DNA of 34,793 nucleotides from Glomus cerebriforme. Lineage: Eukaryota; Glomeromycota; Glomeromycetes; Glomerales; Glomeraceae. Location of the stretch: positions 2,936 to 37,728 of the forward strand of contig QKYT01000950.1 of NCBI GenBank assembly GCA_003550305.1, given 5' to 3'. How positions within the stretch are numbered: position 1 is the stretch's first letter; every line of letters starts with the position of its first letter. Positions 21,290 to 31,846 of this stretch are shown here, one piece after another. The notes beneath the pieces are model-generated. The model was given only the letters and a program-made list of their open reading frames with translations. It searched no databases and was not told the DNA's origin. The position numbers and the translations under genes are program-made.

Positions 21290-21410
21290 CCACCTTTTTC
21301 TTCATTTACTATTAAATTTGACTAATTCATCGATCATAATGCTTAAATCCTCTTAAATATATTTTCATTAATATCTTTGAATGGTAGGTTCTGTTTTTAA
21401 CATATTTACT
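21290..21410 (-). pseudogene. Relic of a third Sel1-family gene (N-terminal part)
   Basis: On the minus strand the DNA matches 20040-20165 of the Sel1-only gene: AATATTAATGAAAATATATT, then GAGGATTTAAGCATT, then GATGAATTAGT and GTAAATGAAG. These encode the INENIF...DLSILIDEL segment. A base lost after ATATTT and later deletions break the frame. The Sel1 repeats are missing: the fragment stops about 60 bp from the CCGGG-rich element. Confidence 0.7.
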
Positions 21411-22226
21411 TCAAAATAAGGTAATCTAATCACACCACCGTGTGATAAAACTACAAATATATAGATGAAGAAAATATATTTTATTTTTACAAGATTCATA
21501 AAGAAAAAAGATGAGTATGATAGTATAAAAGCGGGAATGAAAGTGAATTTGATGGTATTTATATTGTAATTTGTAAATAGCATGATACGAAACTATTCTT
21601 CGCGGTTTGTGGTCAAAAAAGAAAAGAAAAATATAGTTAATGAAAGACCAGTAATAGAATAGGTTATAAACAAAAAAAATTTTTTGCCGGGTGTTACCGA
21701 AAATTTGGCAATTCTGCTCGTCGGCAAAGAATCTAAGAAGCGAGAATAAATTCAATTCGGTTCATCTCATGTCACACCCGGAATAAGTAAATTACTGTAT
21801 TTGTCACATGTTGCGTCATTCATGTGAAATCACGCGTAAATAAAGTTACGTTTCCGAAAATCGAGAAATTTTTGTGGTACGACTTATGAAAATACTTGAG
21901 CCGCCCAAAAGTACTAAAAATGAAAATGAAGTCGATAAAAAACAAAAAAAACAATAAATAATGAAAAGAAATAAACCACTTAAAGTTTAAAAACAGATAA
22001 AAAAAACTTGCGGATGTATCTTCAGTAATTTGAAATCTTTAATAATAACAAAATGGAGAGGTTCCGACATCTTTTTATAATGGATTATTAATCAAAAATC
22101 AAAATGAAGAAAAATATTTATTTGAATCTGTAATCCTTTATTAGATAAAAGCAAGTAGTTATGGAGTCGAGAAAAAAACTAAATGATTTTTAAATTTTAA
22201 ATCAAAATAAATTATTCTATTATAAT
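21411..22226. other. Intergenic DNA between relic and kinase gene
   Basis: Minus-strand frames at 21368-21755 have no recognisable domain. An inverted repeat TTTGCCG (21683-21689) / CGGCAAA (21722-21728) and a CACACCACCGTGTG near-palindrome near 21432 are the only structures seen. Confidence 0.3.
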
Positions 22227-24419
22227 TCATTCGTTTGAAAGCTCTTTTAATTTATTAAATTTATCTTGAGCATCTTCATCCCCCTGTTCGGCAGCTTTTT
22301 TATACCAGTAAAGAGCTTTATCTATATCTTTTTTAATTCCATTTCCATTTTCATACATCAAAGCAAGATTATATTGAGCTAATACATTTCCTAAATCCGC
22401 TGCCTTTTGATATAATTCTAATGCTTTTTCCAAATTAATATTAGTTACAATTCCGTTATGATAACAATTTCCCAAATTATTTATTCCATGTGAATTTCCT
22501 AAATCTGCTGCCTTTTGATATAATTCAAATGCTTTAAGTTCATCAATATTAGTCCCAATTCCTTTTTTATAACAACATCCTAAATTATTTATTCCATTTG
22601 CATTTCCTAAATCTGCTGCCTTTTGATATAATTCAAATGCTTTTTGCTCATTAACATCAGTTCCAACTCCATTATTATAACAATAACCTAATTTATTTAT
22701 TCCATTCGCATTTCCTCCTTCTGCTAATTTTTTAGATAATTCAAAAGCTTTATTATAATTTTTTTCAACACCTTCTCCATAAATACACATACTAGCAAGA
22801 TCTAATTGAGCTGCACTATTTTCTAATTCTGTTGCCATTTGATAAAATTCGAATGCCAATTTCCTATTAATGTTAGTTCCTATTCCATGATAATTACAAT
22901 ATCCGAGTAAATAAATTGAATTTGAATTTTGATTATTTAAAAGCCAATCATATATTTCTTTTGAATTTAACTTATAATTACTAATACAATCAAAAGCATG
23001 TTGTCTTCTTATATTTTCTTCTTTTCCTTCATTTAGATCCTTAAAAATAACATTAATTAATTCATCAATTACAATTGCTAAATCTTGACTAATATTATTT
23101 GACATATAAACATTATTTTGATTATTTTGAGGATTTAATTTAGGAATATCTGTTTCTGTTATTGTATCAGATTTAGTAATAATTTCTTTTAATTTAGCAA
23201 CTACTTGATTCATATTTGGTCTATTATCTGGTTCACCATCCCAGCATTCTAAAAAAAAAAAAAACTTGTAAGAATTTAAAATCAAAGTAAAATAAAATAT
23301 TTTTAATAAAACCATATTTACCAGTATAAAGTTTAGAATAATCAGCAAGTGTACCTGGAACAATTGTTTCTCTATAACCTTGTAAAATTCGCATAAGTAA
23401 ACCAGCATCATATGATTCACCTTCAAATGGTAATTGACCACTTGATATTTCCCATAAAAGCACTCCAATGCTGTAAACATCACTCTTCTCATTTAAATAG
23501 TATGGTTGCGTTAAATTTTTATTACCAATGAACCTTTTTGGATCAATATAAGGAACCATACCAAATAAATCCGATTGTTGTCTAGACATCTCCTTGATTC
23601 TTTTTGATAATCCAAAGTCAACTAATTTGATGGTATTTTGATGAAACAAGATATTATTGGAATGCTTGTTATAAAGATATATAAAAAAAATATATAATCA
23701 AAATCTTTGAAATTATTAAAATCACAAATAATTCAAATAATTTAATAAATTGAGTAAATTACCAAATCACGATGGACAATTCCTTCATCATGTAAACATG
23801 ACACAGTGCAAGCTAATTGATATGCCAATTTGTATTTATCATCCCAGGTAAGATTCTTAAAATTTTCTTTTAGATAGTTTTGTAGAGAATTACCATCAGC
23901 ATACTCCATTACTAGTAAATATTTTTTCGATTGACCGTTCTGACTTACTAATTTTTAATAAAAAACATAATTAATTTTATTGACCTGTATTTTACAAAAT
24001 TCAATGATTTAAAAATAAAGTTTTAAATATTTTATACCTTTGTCTGTAATTCCGTATAAGCGAATAACATTATTATATATGTCAGCTTCACGTTGAAGTT
24101 CAAGCTATAAATAATGTTAATAAAATATATAAATTATAAAATAAAAAAGTCATATTGACATTATCGTAATTACCTCATGTATAATTTCTTTTACAGTAGC
24201 ATTGTTAAAATTAAAAAAAGATTTTAATACAACATATTTTTCTGAATTTTTCCAATTTGCATAATAAACTTTTCCAAAGGTACTATTATCAATTTTTTGA
24301 ATATTGCGAAAATGTTTGTATTCGTAATATTTAATTTGCCTTTTAGAAATAGCCTCTTCAATTAAATTAATCCGTTTACTTGGAATTTTGGCAGCTCGCA
24401 TTTCATTTTTATCAGACAT
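22227..24419 (-). CDS. Protein kinase-Sel1 repeat fusion, five exons
   Basis: Exons on the minus strand: 24174-24419, 24038-24104, 23763-23947, 23322-23664 and 22227-23248; introns of 69, 90, 98 and 73 nt, all GT..AG. They splice to a 620-residue protein. A TKL/tyrosine-like kinase domain spans about 35-305: degenerate glycine loop IDNSTFGKV (43-51), lysine K66 in VVLK, helix-C E82, hinge LLVMEYADG, catalytic HRDL (163-166) followed by HSNNIL, DFG (182-184), an APE-site variant (VPYIDPKRF), SDVYSIGVLLWEI, and CWDGEPDNRP. A linker (IDELINVIFKDLNEG) leads to six Sel1 repeats (about 390-604). The catalytic residues look active. Kinase-Sel1 fusions are abundant in Rhizophagus. It probably phosphorylates Ser/Thr or Tyr on scaffolded partners; the substrate is unknown. 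A TTTTTTTCCGCAG string just before the ATG suggests a 5' UTR intron. Confidence 0.9.
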
Positions 24420-24566
24420 AATGCTGCGGAAAAAAAAATTAAAATAAAATAAATTGAGTACGACTAAAAGAAAATTCGCAAAAAAAAATTGTTTGTTTAG
24501 TAATAAAGATGTCGTTTTTGGTCTAGTCAATTATGCATACTATGCATAAAGTTTAACGAACTGTGC

Positions 24567-24636
24567 CATAAGTCACACGAGAATCTATGGCAAAACATCT
24601 AGAGGCTTGTGGCTTACGTGGCTTATGTGACTTATG
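24567..24636. promoter_or_regulatory. Inverted repeat and GTGGCTTA repeats upstream of kinase gene
   Basis: CATAAGTCACA (24567-24577) and its exact inverse TGTGACTTATG (24626-24636) stand about 150-220 bp before the kinase ATG. Between them TGTGGCTTACGTGGCTTATG gives further half-matches of the same motif. It could form a stem or be a cluster of sites for a dimeric regulator. No function is shown. Confidence 0.45.
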
Positions 24637-24837
24637 TTTGCTTACATAAAGATGTCATTAACGATCACCATAAAAAAAATCAGGAACTGGTAAATCCATA
24701 TTTCTTTTTAATTACGCTCTTGAAATAGGAGATAATATATACAAAAATATATTTAATTATAGATTTTTCGTCTAAATTTAGAATTTTCTGGAAAATTTAT
24801 CTGAAATTTGGATTCAGTTATCGGGATTTTTTGAAAT

Positions 24838-24915
24838 TAAAATCCGGATCTTTAATTTTAGATAACATTGCATTTGATTAAAAATTCGGATCTTTTAATT
24901 TTAGATCTGAAATTC
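24838..24915. repeat. Tandem pair TTCGGATCTTTTAATTTTAGAT
   Basis: AATCCGGATCTTTAATTT followed by TAGAT (near 24840) is repeated as AATTCGGATCTTTTAATT followed by TTAGAT about 50 bp later, each surrounded by GAAATT/GAATTTTC variants. A short local duplication without coding content. The heading motif is the second copy, slightly simplified. Confidence 0.45.
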
Positions 24916-24959
24916 CAATTTTAAATAAAATTTCCGAATTTTCCGTAGGTTATAAATAA

Positions 24960-26413
24960 ATAAAAATTATACATTTATTCCAATAATAAATACGTGAAAT
25001 ATCAAATAATAAAATCCTTGTTAAAAAAAATTATTGTAGAATATTCTATTAAAACATTTCTCTTTACAATTTCTATTCATTTTTGTTCACTTTTCCATTT
25101 TTCTAAATTTTTTTTTTTTTTTTTAAAAAAAAAAAATTAATCTCTGGTATAAAAAAAATTATGTATATATACAGTGTATATATATATTAATTACGAATAT
25201 CACCGTACGATAAAATAATTAATAATCACAAAAATTGGCAGTCTGACAGATTTTAATTTCGCGAATTGCAATTCATTATTAATACATTCCACAACCTTAT
25301 GAGAAAGGGACGTGCAGAAAATGTGAAGGGACTGGACATAAGAATTGTTCGTTTTCTTTCACGTTTCCCGAACATTTAAACATTCCGGTACGCCGGACAT
25401 TTTAGTGACTTTTCCAGACATAGAAAACGCGTAGAACAATCATTGGTCAAGTAATTTGCGCCGTACAATAGAGAAACCGTAAATCATTATATGCGATCAT
25501 TCCTATTTAATCTTATTAACACTTTGAAAAGATCAACAGCCGACATTTTAACAGGTCAAAATTCGGTCTTTTACAACAAATTTTATCATAAAGTAAAAAA
25601 CTTAAACATAAAAAAAATTGAACCAACAGAAAATGGAATCCGATATTAGATACATATTATTTCTAAATGAAAAAAATAGATAACAAACATTTAAGGTTTA
25701 AACCTTTATAAGGTTTATACATTTTAAGTTTCACAAAATTTTTGGGGCAAGTGACTTTGTAATTCATAAATCTACAAAAGCCGATCTTTTTAACAATGAA
25801 AATTTCCCAATTAAAGTATCCTGTCACGCCACGATGGTGTTTGATTAGTAAAACGATCGACAAATGATTTTTTGGATTCCAATTCAGATAAATAAGACTC
25901 TTATTAGTGTTTTCTCTTTAGGAACGGATATTCCAAAGAGAACTTCAAAGAATCTCCAGATTTGAGATTAAATATTAAGTTAGCAATGCATTATTAATAA
26001 ATAAAATATATATTTTCCAATTACAGTTTATTTTTCTTTGTAAAATATGCTTCATCTATTTAATATTTTTTATTCGTATAAATCGATGTCTCTTATTACT
26101 ATTATGGTAATAATTTAATGTGGCGCAAATATATTAAGCTATTAAGGCTATATTATAAAATCAACACAATGTTTTCCGAACTAAACACGGGGAAATTCAA
26201 CTTGTATAATACTTAAAATAGAAACTATTCAAAGTGCATAACAGCAAATCATTGATCATCTCAACTCCTCAGGTCGCGTGCGTGTGTTTATATGATTTTT
26301 GTTATAAAAATACCTCAAATTTTTTACGATGGAAAAATTTATTTATTCTATATATTTAATAATTTTCACACTATTGATACTTTTTAAAAGAAAAATTTTT
26401 TATTAATTTAAAT
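24960..26413. other. 1.4 kb upstream of HMG gene C
   Basis: A T-run/A-run block lies near 25106-25137. A patch near 25376-25420 carries CATTCCGGTACGCCGGACAT. A 66-codon minus-strand frame at 25663-25863 has no recognisable domain. No gene is supported. Confidence 0.3.
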
Positions 26414-27052
26414 ATGCCTAAAATTAAAAAAAATCATAACCGTATTATTAATTCTAATAATTCAAAATTGAATAATGAAACTGATATTGATGATAATAAC
26501 TCTAATGATATTCCTAATGATATCAGACCTTCTTTTCCTCCAACTTTGACGATTGATGATCTGATCAAAGATGCTAATACAAATCATAAGCGAAAAACTC
26601 TCCCAAATGCTTTCATCGTATACAGAATGGCATTAATGAAAGAATATCGTATTAACAATCGTAAATTACCTCCTATGACCAAAATTTCTAAGATTGCTAA
26701 GAATTCTTGGGAAATGGAATCTAATCATGTAAAGAATTTTTATGAAAGATTAGTTATAGATGCAAAGTCAATTTATAAACAAAATAACGTTCGAATTGTG
26801 TTGGATAAGCATATGATGAATGATGTTAAAAGCGAACAAGTTTTATCTCAAAGACAATTGCATACCATGAATGCGGAACGGAATAATATCCAGGATTTTA
26901 TAGGTCTTCCTGCTGAAAATGCAATTTACATTCAGAATTCTGTTGTCGATACTGAAAATTCTGATATGATTATTAATTCTGATCAGGAGTACATTTCAAT
27001 GTTGGAACAAGTAATTGATTATATGCTTAATGGAACCTTCATCTACGTTTAA
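26414..27052 (+). CDS. MATA-type HMG-box protein (copy C)
   Basis: A 212-residue single-exon protein, the most divergent of the four. It starts MPKIKKNHNRIINSNN and has an asparagine/aspartate-rich N-terminus, the family motif RPSFPPTLTIDDLIKD (38-53) and an HMG box at about 63-132 (LPNAFIVYRMALMKEYRINN, KISKIAKNSWEMES, HVKNFYERLVIDAKSIYKQN). The C-terminus has QEYISMLEQVIDYML, a changed version of the EYIKVLEE helix, and ends in NGTFIYV. It lacks the TSL after MPK seen in B and D, and its 5' flank lacks the CATAAGAA motif. It heads the plus-strand HMG array (26414-33175). Probable nuclear DNA-binding protein; function unknown. Confidence 0.87.
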   Translation: MPKIKKNHNRIINSNNSKLNNETDIDDNNSNDIPNDIRPSFPPTLTIDDLIKDANTNHKRKTLPNAFIVYRMALMKEYRINNRKLPPMTKISKIAKNSWEMESNHVKNFYERLVIDAKSIYKQNNVRIVLDKHMMNDVKSEQVLSQRQLHTMNAERNNIQDFIGLPAENAIYIQNSVVDTENSDMIINSDQEYISMLEQVIDYMLNGTFIYV

Positions 27053-27829
27053 ACATCTATGAATTTATGAAATATTTATTTTTAAGCTAATCCATTTATG
27101 ATTAATAAGTATTACCTCACATGATAAGATTTTGAATTTTTTTTTGCATAAGGATATGATTTTAATATTTAAATTGATAGTTTACATAAATCTTTATCGT
27201 GGGCTATGTTTATAGTTACCACCTTCTAAGTTCTTTTTTTTATAAATAAATTTAATTAAGAAAAAATTAAGGAACTATTTTATTACTTTTTTTATTTATT
27301 TATGAAATTAGATATGGTTTCCAAGTTTATGAGAATAGAGGAATATACTGTAAGGGGGAATAATTTGTATTATTTTTAATTTGTAGATCCAAAGCTAATA
27401 GGCGCATGGTCGTTTTTCAGGAAAAAGTTCCATATTTCATTGTTTAATTTAGCAAAATTTAATTATGCATTAAATATGTTAAGGAGGTCCCTCGACAATT
27501 TATTGATGTTAGCCATTTTAATATTTAGAAAAATTGTATATGCATATAAATCTTTAAATGTTCATTCGACCGATCACAATAATCCAACATTGGTCTGGGG
27601 GAAAAAAAAATAGGCAATGTGGCTTATTTGTTACAATGAAACTCTTTATTATGTCGTTAATCACAATCAAAAAATTTCATTCAGAATTTCTCGACTGTTG
27701 GTCCCATTTGGTGAAAATCGGTGATATTTTTTATCCATTTTCCTTATATTAAAAAAAAATATTGGTTTTGATTTGAAATAGAATTGGTGAAATTCTACGT
27801 TCACAAAGATTTTTTTTTATATTTCCAAT
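27053..27829. other. Spacer between HMG gene C and first relic
   Basis: A 64-codon plus frame at 27558-27752 has no recognisable domain; I leave it out. The rest is AT-rich. Confidence 0.3.
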
Positions 27830-28440
27830 ATGTTAAAACCTTCAGCAAGTAAAAAATCATAAAACGTGTTATTTAATTTGTTAATTTAATATCGGTAAAA
27901 ATAATACTAATAACATTAATATTAACGCTTCCTCCAACCTTAACAATATATGAACTAATCAAAAATGTCAATACCATTTTTATAAATCACACGTATGAAT
28001 TGAGTTCCGCCAACATTTTCATTTAATTAATACCTCTTTAAATTATGATCCTTCATGTGAAGTTAATTCAACTCTTAAGAATACATTAAAATTATTAATT
28101 TGAACATTAAATTGTCTCGCAATAGCAAATCCGTTTTGTATTCGTTCGATATACAAATTTGTATTTAGTCGTTTATTTTTTATATTTTATATAAGCTACT
28201 AAATATGGTAAATTTTATAAAAATCTTTACTCCTTGCGTTGTGATCTTTTCCAAATAAGGAAATCCTTAAATTTTACAATTTTGATTCTATGTCGAAGAT
28301 TTTTCATGAATTTTTGTAATATTTGTCAGTTCTATGAAGCTGGGTTTGAGACTTTAATAAATTTAATAACTTTTCTATATTTATATTCTATTTATTTTTA
28401 TGATAATTCTTCTATATAACAATAATTAAATTTTTTTTAA
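27830..28440 (+). pseudogene. HMG unit relic 1: gene ends kept, HMG core deleted, 3' flank kept
   Basis: An ATG at 27830 begins a copy of the gene start (ATGTTAAAACCTTCA); a stretch near 27858 closely matches the copy B codons for NHERVTSFINFNI. CTTCCTCCAACCTTAACA (near 27931) gives LPPTLTIYELIKN. The HMG core is then missing: the sequence jumps to a match for copy B's SANI and EVNSA-like C-terminal part, ending with a damaged YIKVLEE segment (about 28075-28125). The 3' flank continues with TAAGCTACTAAATATGGTAA (28192) and a region matching 32860-33175. Stops interrupt every part. Confidence 0.75.
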
Positions 28441-28924
28441 AAAAAAAATTATTTGGCTAAACTATTCGAAAATCGGAATAGAATTGATAATTATTTTGAT
28501 TCGGAATAGGCTGGATTTGCGGTAAATCTGATTATTAATATTTTTCAATATTAATTATTTCTATTTTTTTTCATTCACTTATGCTAAATTCGGTATAAAT
28601 ATAATATTCCGTATCAAAAAAATTTTTTTTCAATTACTGTAACGAATCGTTACAGTTATTCTGAAACTGCCGAAACTCCCAAACTTGCGAAACCCATACT
28701 TAATTCATTGCTATATTAATTGAAAAGATAATAAATCATAAATATTAGAATTATTATTATATTCCGAGATTTATTGGCATTTTATTATTGAATAATATTT
28801 ATCCAAAAAACTTAACCGGTTAAAACTTAATTCCGGTCAAATTTTAATGTCGGCAAAAATTAACAAGTATATCGATTAAAGGAATTTTTAAGAATCGTTA
28901 GTAAAGGGTAAAATCACCCTAAAA
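28441..28924. other. Spacer between HMG relics 1 and 2
   Basis: Includes a T/A palindromic tract at its left edge and the inverted repeat TAACGA-at-TCGTTA near 28643. No gene. Confidence 0.35.
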
Positions 28925-29555
28925 GCAAAAACATTTGAATTGTGTTGGATAAACATAGATTGGATATGTTGAAGATTAATCATCAAGAAAGCGATGTAAT
29001 TTATAGCGCAGAAAGACAACTTAAGGCTGCAAGTGAAAATCTTCAGATTCAGAATTCTGTAATGCTAGTTTCCTAGTGAAATTTCCGCTAACATTTCCAT
29101 TTCCATAGTTGATTCCTAATAAATTATGACCTTCATATGAAATAAATTCAACTCTTAATGAGTGATCAAGAGTCCATTTTCGAATTTAATCTTTTTACAA
29201 TATCAAATCTGAACTTTTTTTTTCAAATATAAGCTACTAAATACAGTAAAGTTTCACTTTAAATAATATTTCCTTATAAAAGATACATATTTCGACTTTT
29301 TATTGAATTCTCTTAAAAACATTTCATTCTATATTCTTGAACCTTTTTAATAGTAACGACTAGCAAATTTGTTTCTTATATTTAGAAAAAATTTTCTCCT
29401 ATGCCCAAGATTTTTCAAAGGTTTAAAAAAATCTTTTAATTGGGTCGTTCCTATGAATATTGAGACTTTTGTAACTTTTCCATTGTTCCTTTATCTATTT
29501 TTAAGATAATATTTCTAAAATTTTAGAAATCTAAAAGATTTAAAAGTTTTTTTAT
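28925..29555 (+). pseudogene. HMG unit relic 2: C-terminal half and 3' flank only
   Basis: From 28932 the frame reads IVLDKHRLDMLKINHQESDV, then YSAERQLKAASENLQIQNSV, matching the segment after the HMG box in copy B (IVLDKN..., VERQREVKNE, QNQNS). It ends at a TAG near 29075. Further pieces match SANIS and NST. The box itself and the N-terminus are absent. The 3' flank follows with TAAGCTACTAAATACAGTAA (29230) and blocks shared with 28250-28440 and 32870-33220, such as TCCTATGAATATTGAGACTT and CAAATTTCCATTT. Confidence 0.72.
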
Positions 29556-30834
29556 AATTTTTTAATCAAATTTCCATTTTTAATTAATTTCTCGTTCCTC
29601 CATAAACTGTAAAGCAACCTATCTAAATAAAATTGTTCTGATAAAGATTAGTAACTATACATATTATTTCAGAATGAGTTATATGTTATACATAAAAAGA
29701 AATGTATAGCCTTTAAAGATTAAAAGGATTAAAATAGGACGAGAAAATTAAAAGAAAAAATAGATTATTTGATATTTGATTTTGAATACATAAACTCTAA
29801 TGGTTTCCGGTATCCGATCTGGTTTGTATTAAGACCGGTTTATATATTTGGATCAATTTATTGCAATCAAAAATTCATATTGAAAGCTTTATTTAATTTT
29901 TTTTAATTAGTAAATATATTAATTTGAATTTTAAATTCTAAAGAAAGAAGAAATAAAAGAATAGTGAGCGTATTACATAATGACATGCATGATACGGTTT
30001 TGTGATACTATTTATGAAAAATTACGAACAAAAAAAAATTCTTTTTGTACTTGTATCATTTAGGTGATCTCATGACATATACTTCCCACGGCATGGGTTC
30101 ATCACGAGTACTTGTGTACGTCATATTGATCATAGTCGGTAAGATTTTCAAGGAGGCTTATTAGTATAAGCGATGGGACTATTTTTTTTTTTGAATAATG
30201 TGACAGCAGCTACATCTTATATTTGGCTAGTATGCAAAAATGACGATATAATTAAGCGTTACAAATGAATGGAACATTTTTAGAGGGACACCATAAGATT
30301 GATAAAAATCATGCAGAGGAGTCCAGAAATAACAGATAGTGAATCAATTTACTTCATTTTGACGCAAATCTTGCTTATAAAATATTTTTGATTGGCTGAA
30401 GAACAGATCACATGACATATACACTATTATCACTAAACCTTTTAAACTTTTTATATTGAAACTTTAAATGTCATAAATGAAAGTAATTGGTTATAACCAA
30501 TTGAAACTGAGGACTGGTCCTGCCGTCCTGGATCACCATGTTTTTGTGATTTATAAACCTGCAGCATGATCGGCAATGCGTAAACGAATACATAATCACG
30601 GATTAACTTTTTTTATAGGGGTCGGTTTGAAAAATGTTGAGTTTCATTTATAGTCGGTTTCATAATTCTCACTTGTAAAAAAAACATATATCACGCTTCA
30701 ATTTATATGCGAAGTCGTATCGATTTATCATCAGAAAGTTGTATAACAATTTAGATCATATGCCTCAATATTTTACTGTTGCTCGCCCACTAGTACTATT
30801 ATTAAACAAATATCGATTTTGATTTTGTCTGTAA
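29556..30834. other. 1.3 kb spacer between HMG relics 2 and 3
   Basis: No gene is supported. TCACATGACATATACAC (30408) and TCTCATGACATATAC (30068) form an imperfect direct repeat about 340 bp apart. Otherwise AT-rich. Confidence 0.3.
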
Positions 30835-31562
30835 ATTGGCCAAATTTCCTTCGTTCATAAGAATTTCCTCAAACACTTTTTTTTTTTTACATATGCCCAA
30901 ACTTTTTTTTAAAAAAAAATAAAAAAATCCAAAAAATGTTATACTTATTAATTTTATTATCAATACCAATTTTATTTTCATAACAATAATAATTAATAAC
31001 GAAAAAAAAATATATAATTGGCTCTTCAACTAATCTAAAATTAGTGCCGAATTTAATCTTTCATTTGAAACAATTATTCGAAACAATTCTAATGAAGCAA
31101 TATTACCCCATAAAACGTTTTCTCTATATGATCGACGAAAGCTGAATAATCCGCGAATATGCTACATTTACGGAAAAAAGGAATATAAAACATGGATAAA
31201 CATTTCTACAACAGTAATAAATTAAAAACGACAAAACTTAAAATGATTCCATATGCTTTTATCAGCTTTTATCAATGTTAATGAATAAAATATCGTATTA
31301 ATCTCCTATAGGTGGAGTTTATAAAATCGCTAAATTTGTGTAAAGCGAACACAATGCCAATTTTTATTTCCTACAAAAATAGTAGTACAACATCAATATT
31401 TTTTTTCAGATTTGTTATTGTGAAACGATTAATTTCCAAATAAATGCTCTCAATTTTTCTTCGAAGAGCTGTGTCATAGTTATCTTGATTGAATATTGAA
31501 TTAAATATTTTACTATTTATATTTTTTTGTAATATAAACTATATGTACTAAATATGGTAAAT
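30835..31562 (+). pseudogene. HMG unit relic 3: 5' flank, start codon, partial HMG core, 3' motif
   Basis: GGCCAAATTTCCT, then TTCATAAGAATTT and ATGCCCAAAC (30838-30903), repeat the region just upstream of copy D (31791-31856). A damaged coding part follows; at 31230-31345 a run encodes the start of the HMG box (KMIPYAFI..., then ATGAATAAAATATCGTATTA and a PPIGGVYKIAKF-like piece). The rest of the box and C-terminus are lost. CTAAATATGGTAAAT near 31548 matches the unit 3' motif. An interrupted minus-strand frame at 30802-31029 is a shadow. Confidence 0.75.
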
Positions 31563-31846
31563 CTATCGGTCCGGAGTGTATCGGACCGCTATTGTGATCT
31601 AACAACGGTAAACAATGTTTCGTTCTTTATAATCTGATTGGTTATCGCTATTGCATAAATGATACCTCCTACCGACTCGTCCTATTGTGTTAATTAATAG
31701 ATGTTTATTCCTGATTTAATGTGTCACAATCTGAGTAAGACATATTATCGTTATCGCGAAAAAATGGCGAATTTGAGTTTATTATAAAATGGCCAAATTT
31801 CCTGTGTCCATAAGAATTTTTTAAAACACATTATATAGTTTTTAAT
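31563..31846 (+). promoter_or_regulatory. Upstream region of HMG gene D
   Basis: It contains a CCAAT motif in reverse (GATTGG near 31630) and the duplicated block GGCCAAATTTCCT (31791-31803) followed by CCATAAGAA (31808-31816), 31 bp before the ATG. The same block precedes relic 3. A promoter role is inferred from position and conservation. Confidence 0.4.

Noticed and set aside
23233..23649. Reading straight through the kinase gene as a separate 138-residue kinase fragment
   Set aside because: Its tail (GKYGFIKNILFYFDF) is intron 4; splicing at 23322/23248 restores the normal C-lobe CWDGEPDNRP.
24420..24530. Upstream ATG at 24530 as the kinase start
   Set aside because: It adds an F/L-rich stretch ending in a polypyrimidine acceptor, most likely a 5' UTR intron.
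25663..25863. 66-codon minus-strand frame
   Set aside because: No domain or paralogue in the window; length is within chance for this composition.
27558..27752. 64-codon frame considered as a transposase remnant
   Set aside because: A VWGKK-like string weakly recalled mariner transposases, but no catalytic residues or inverted ends are present.
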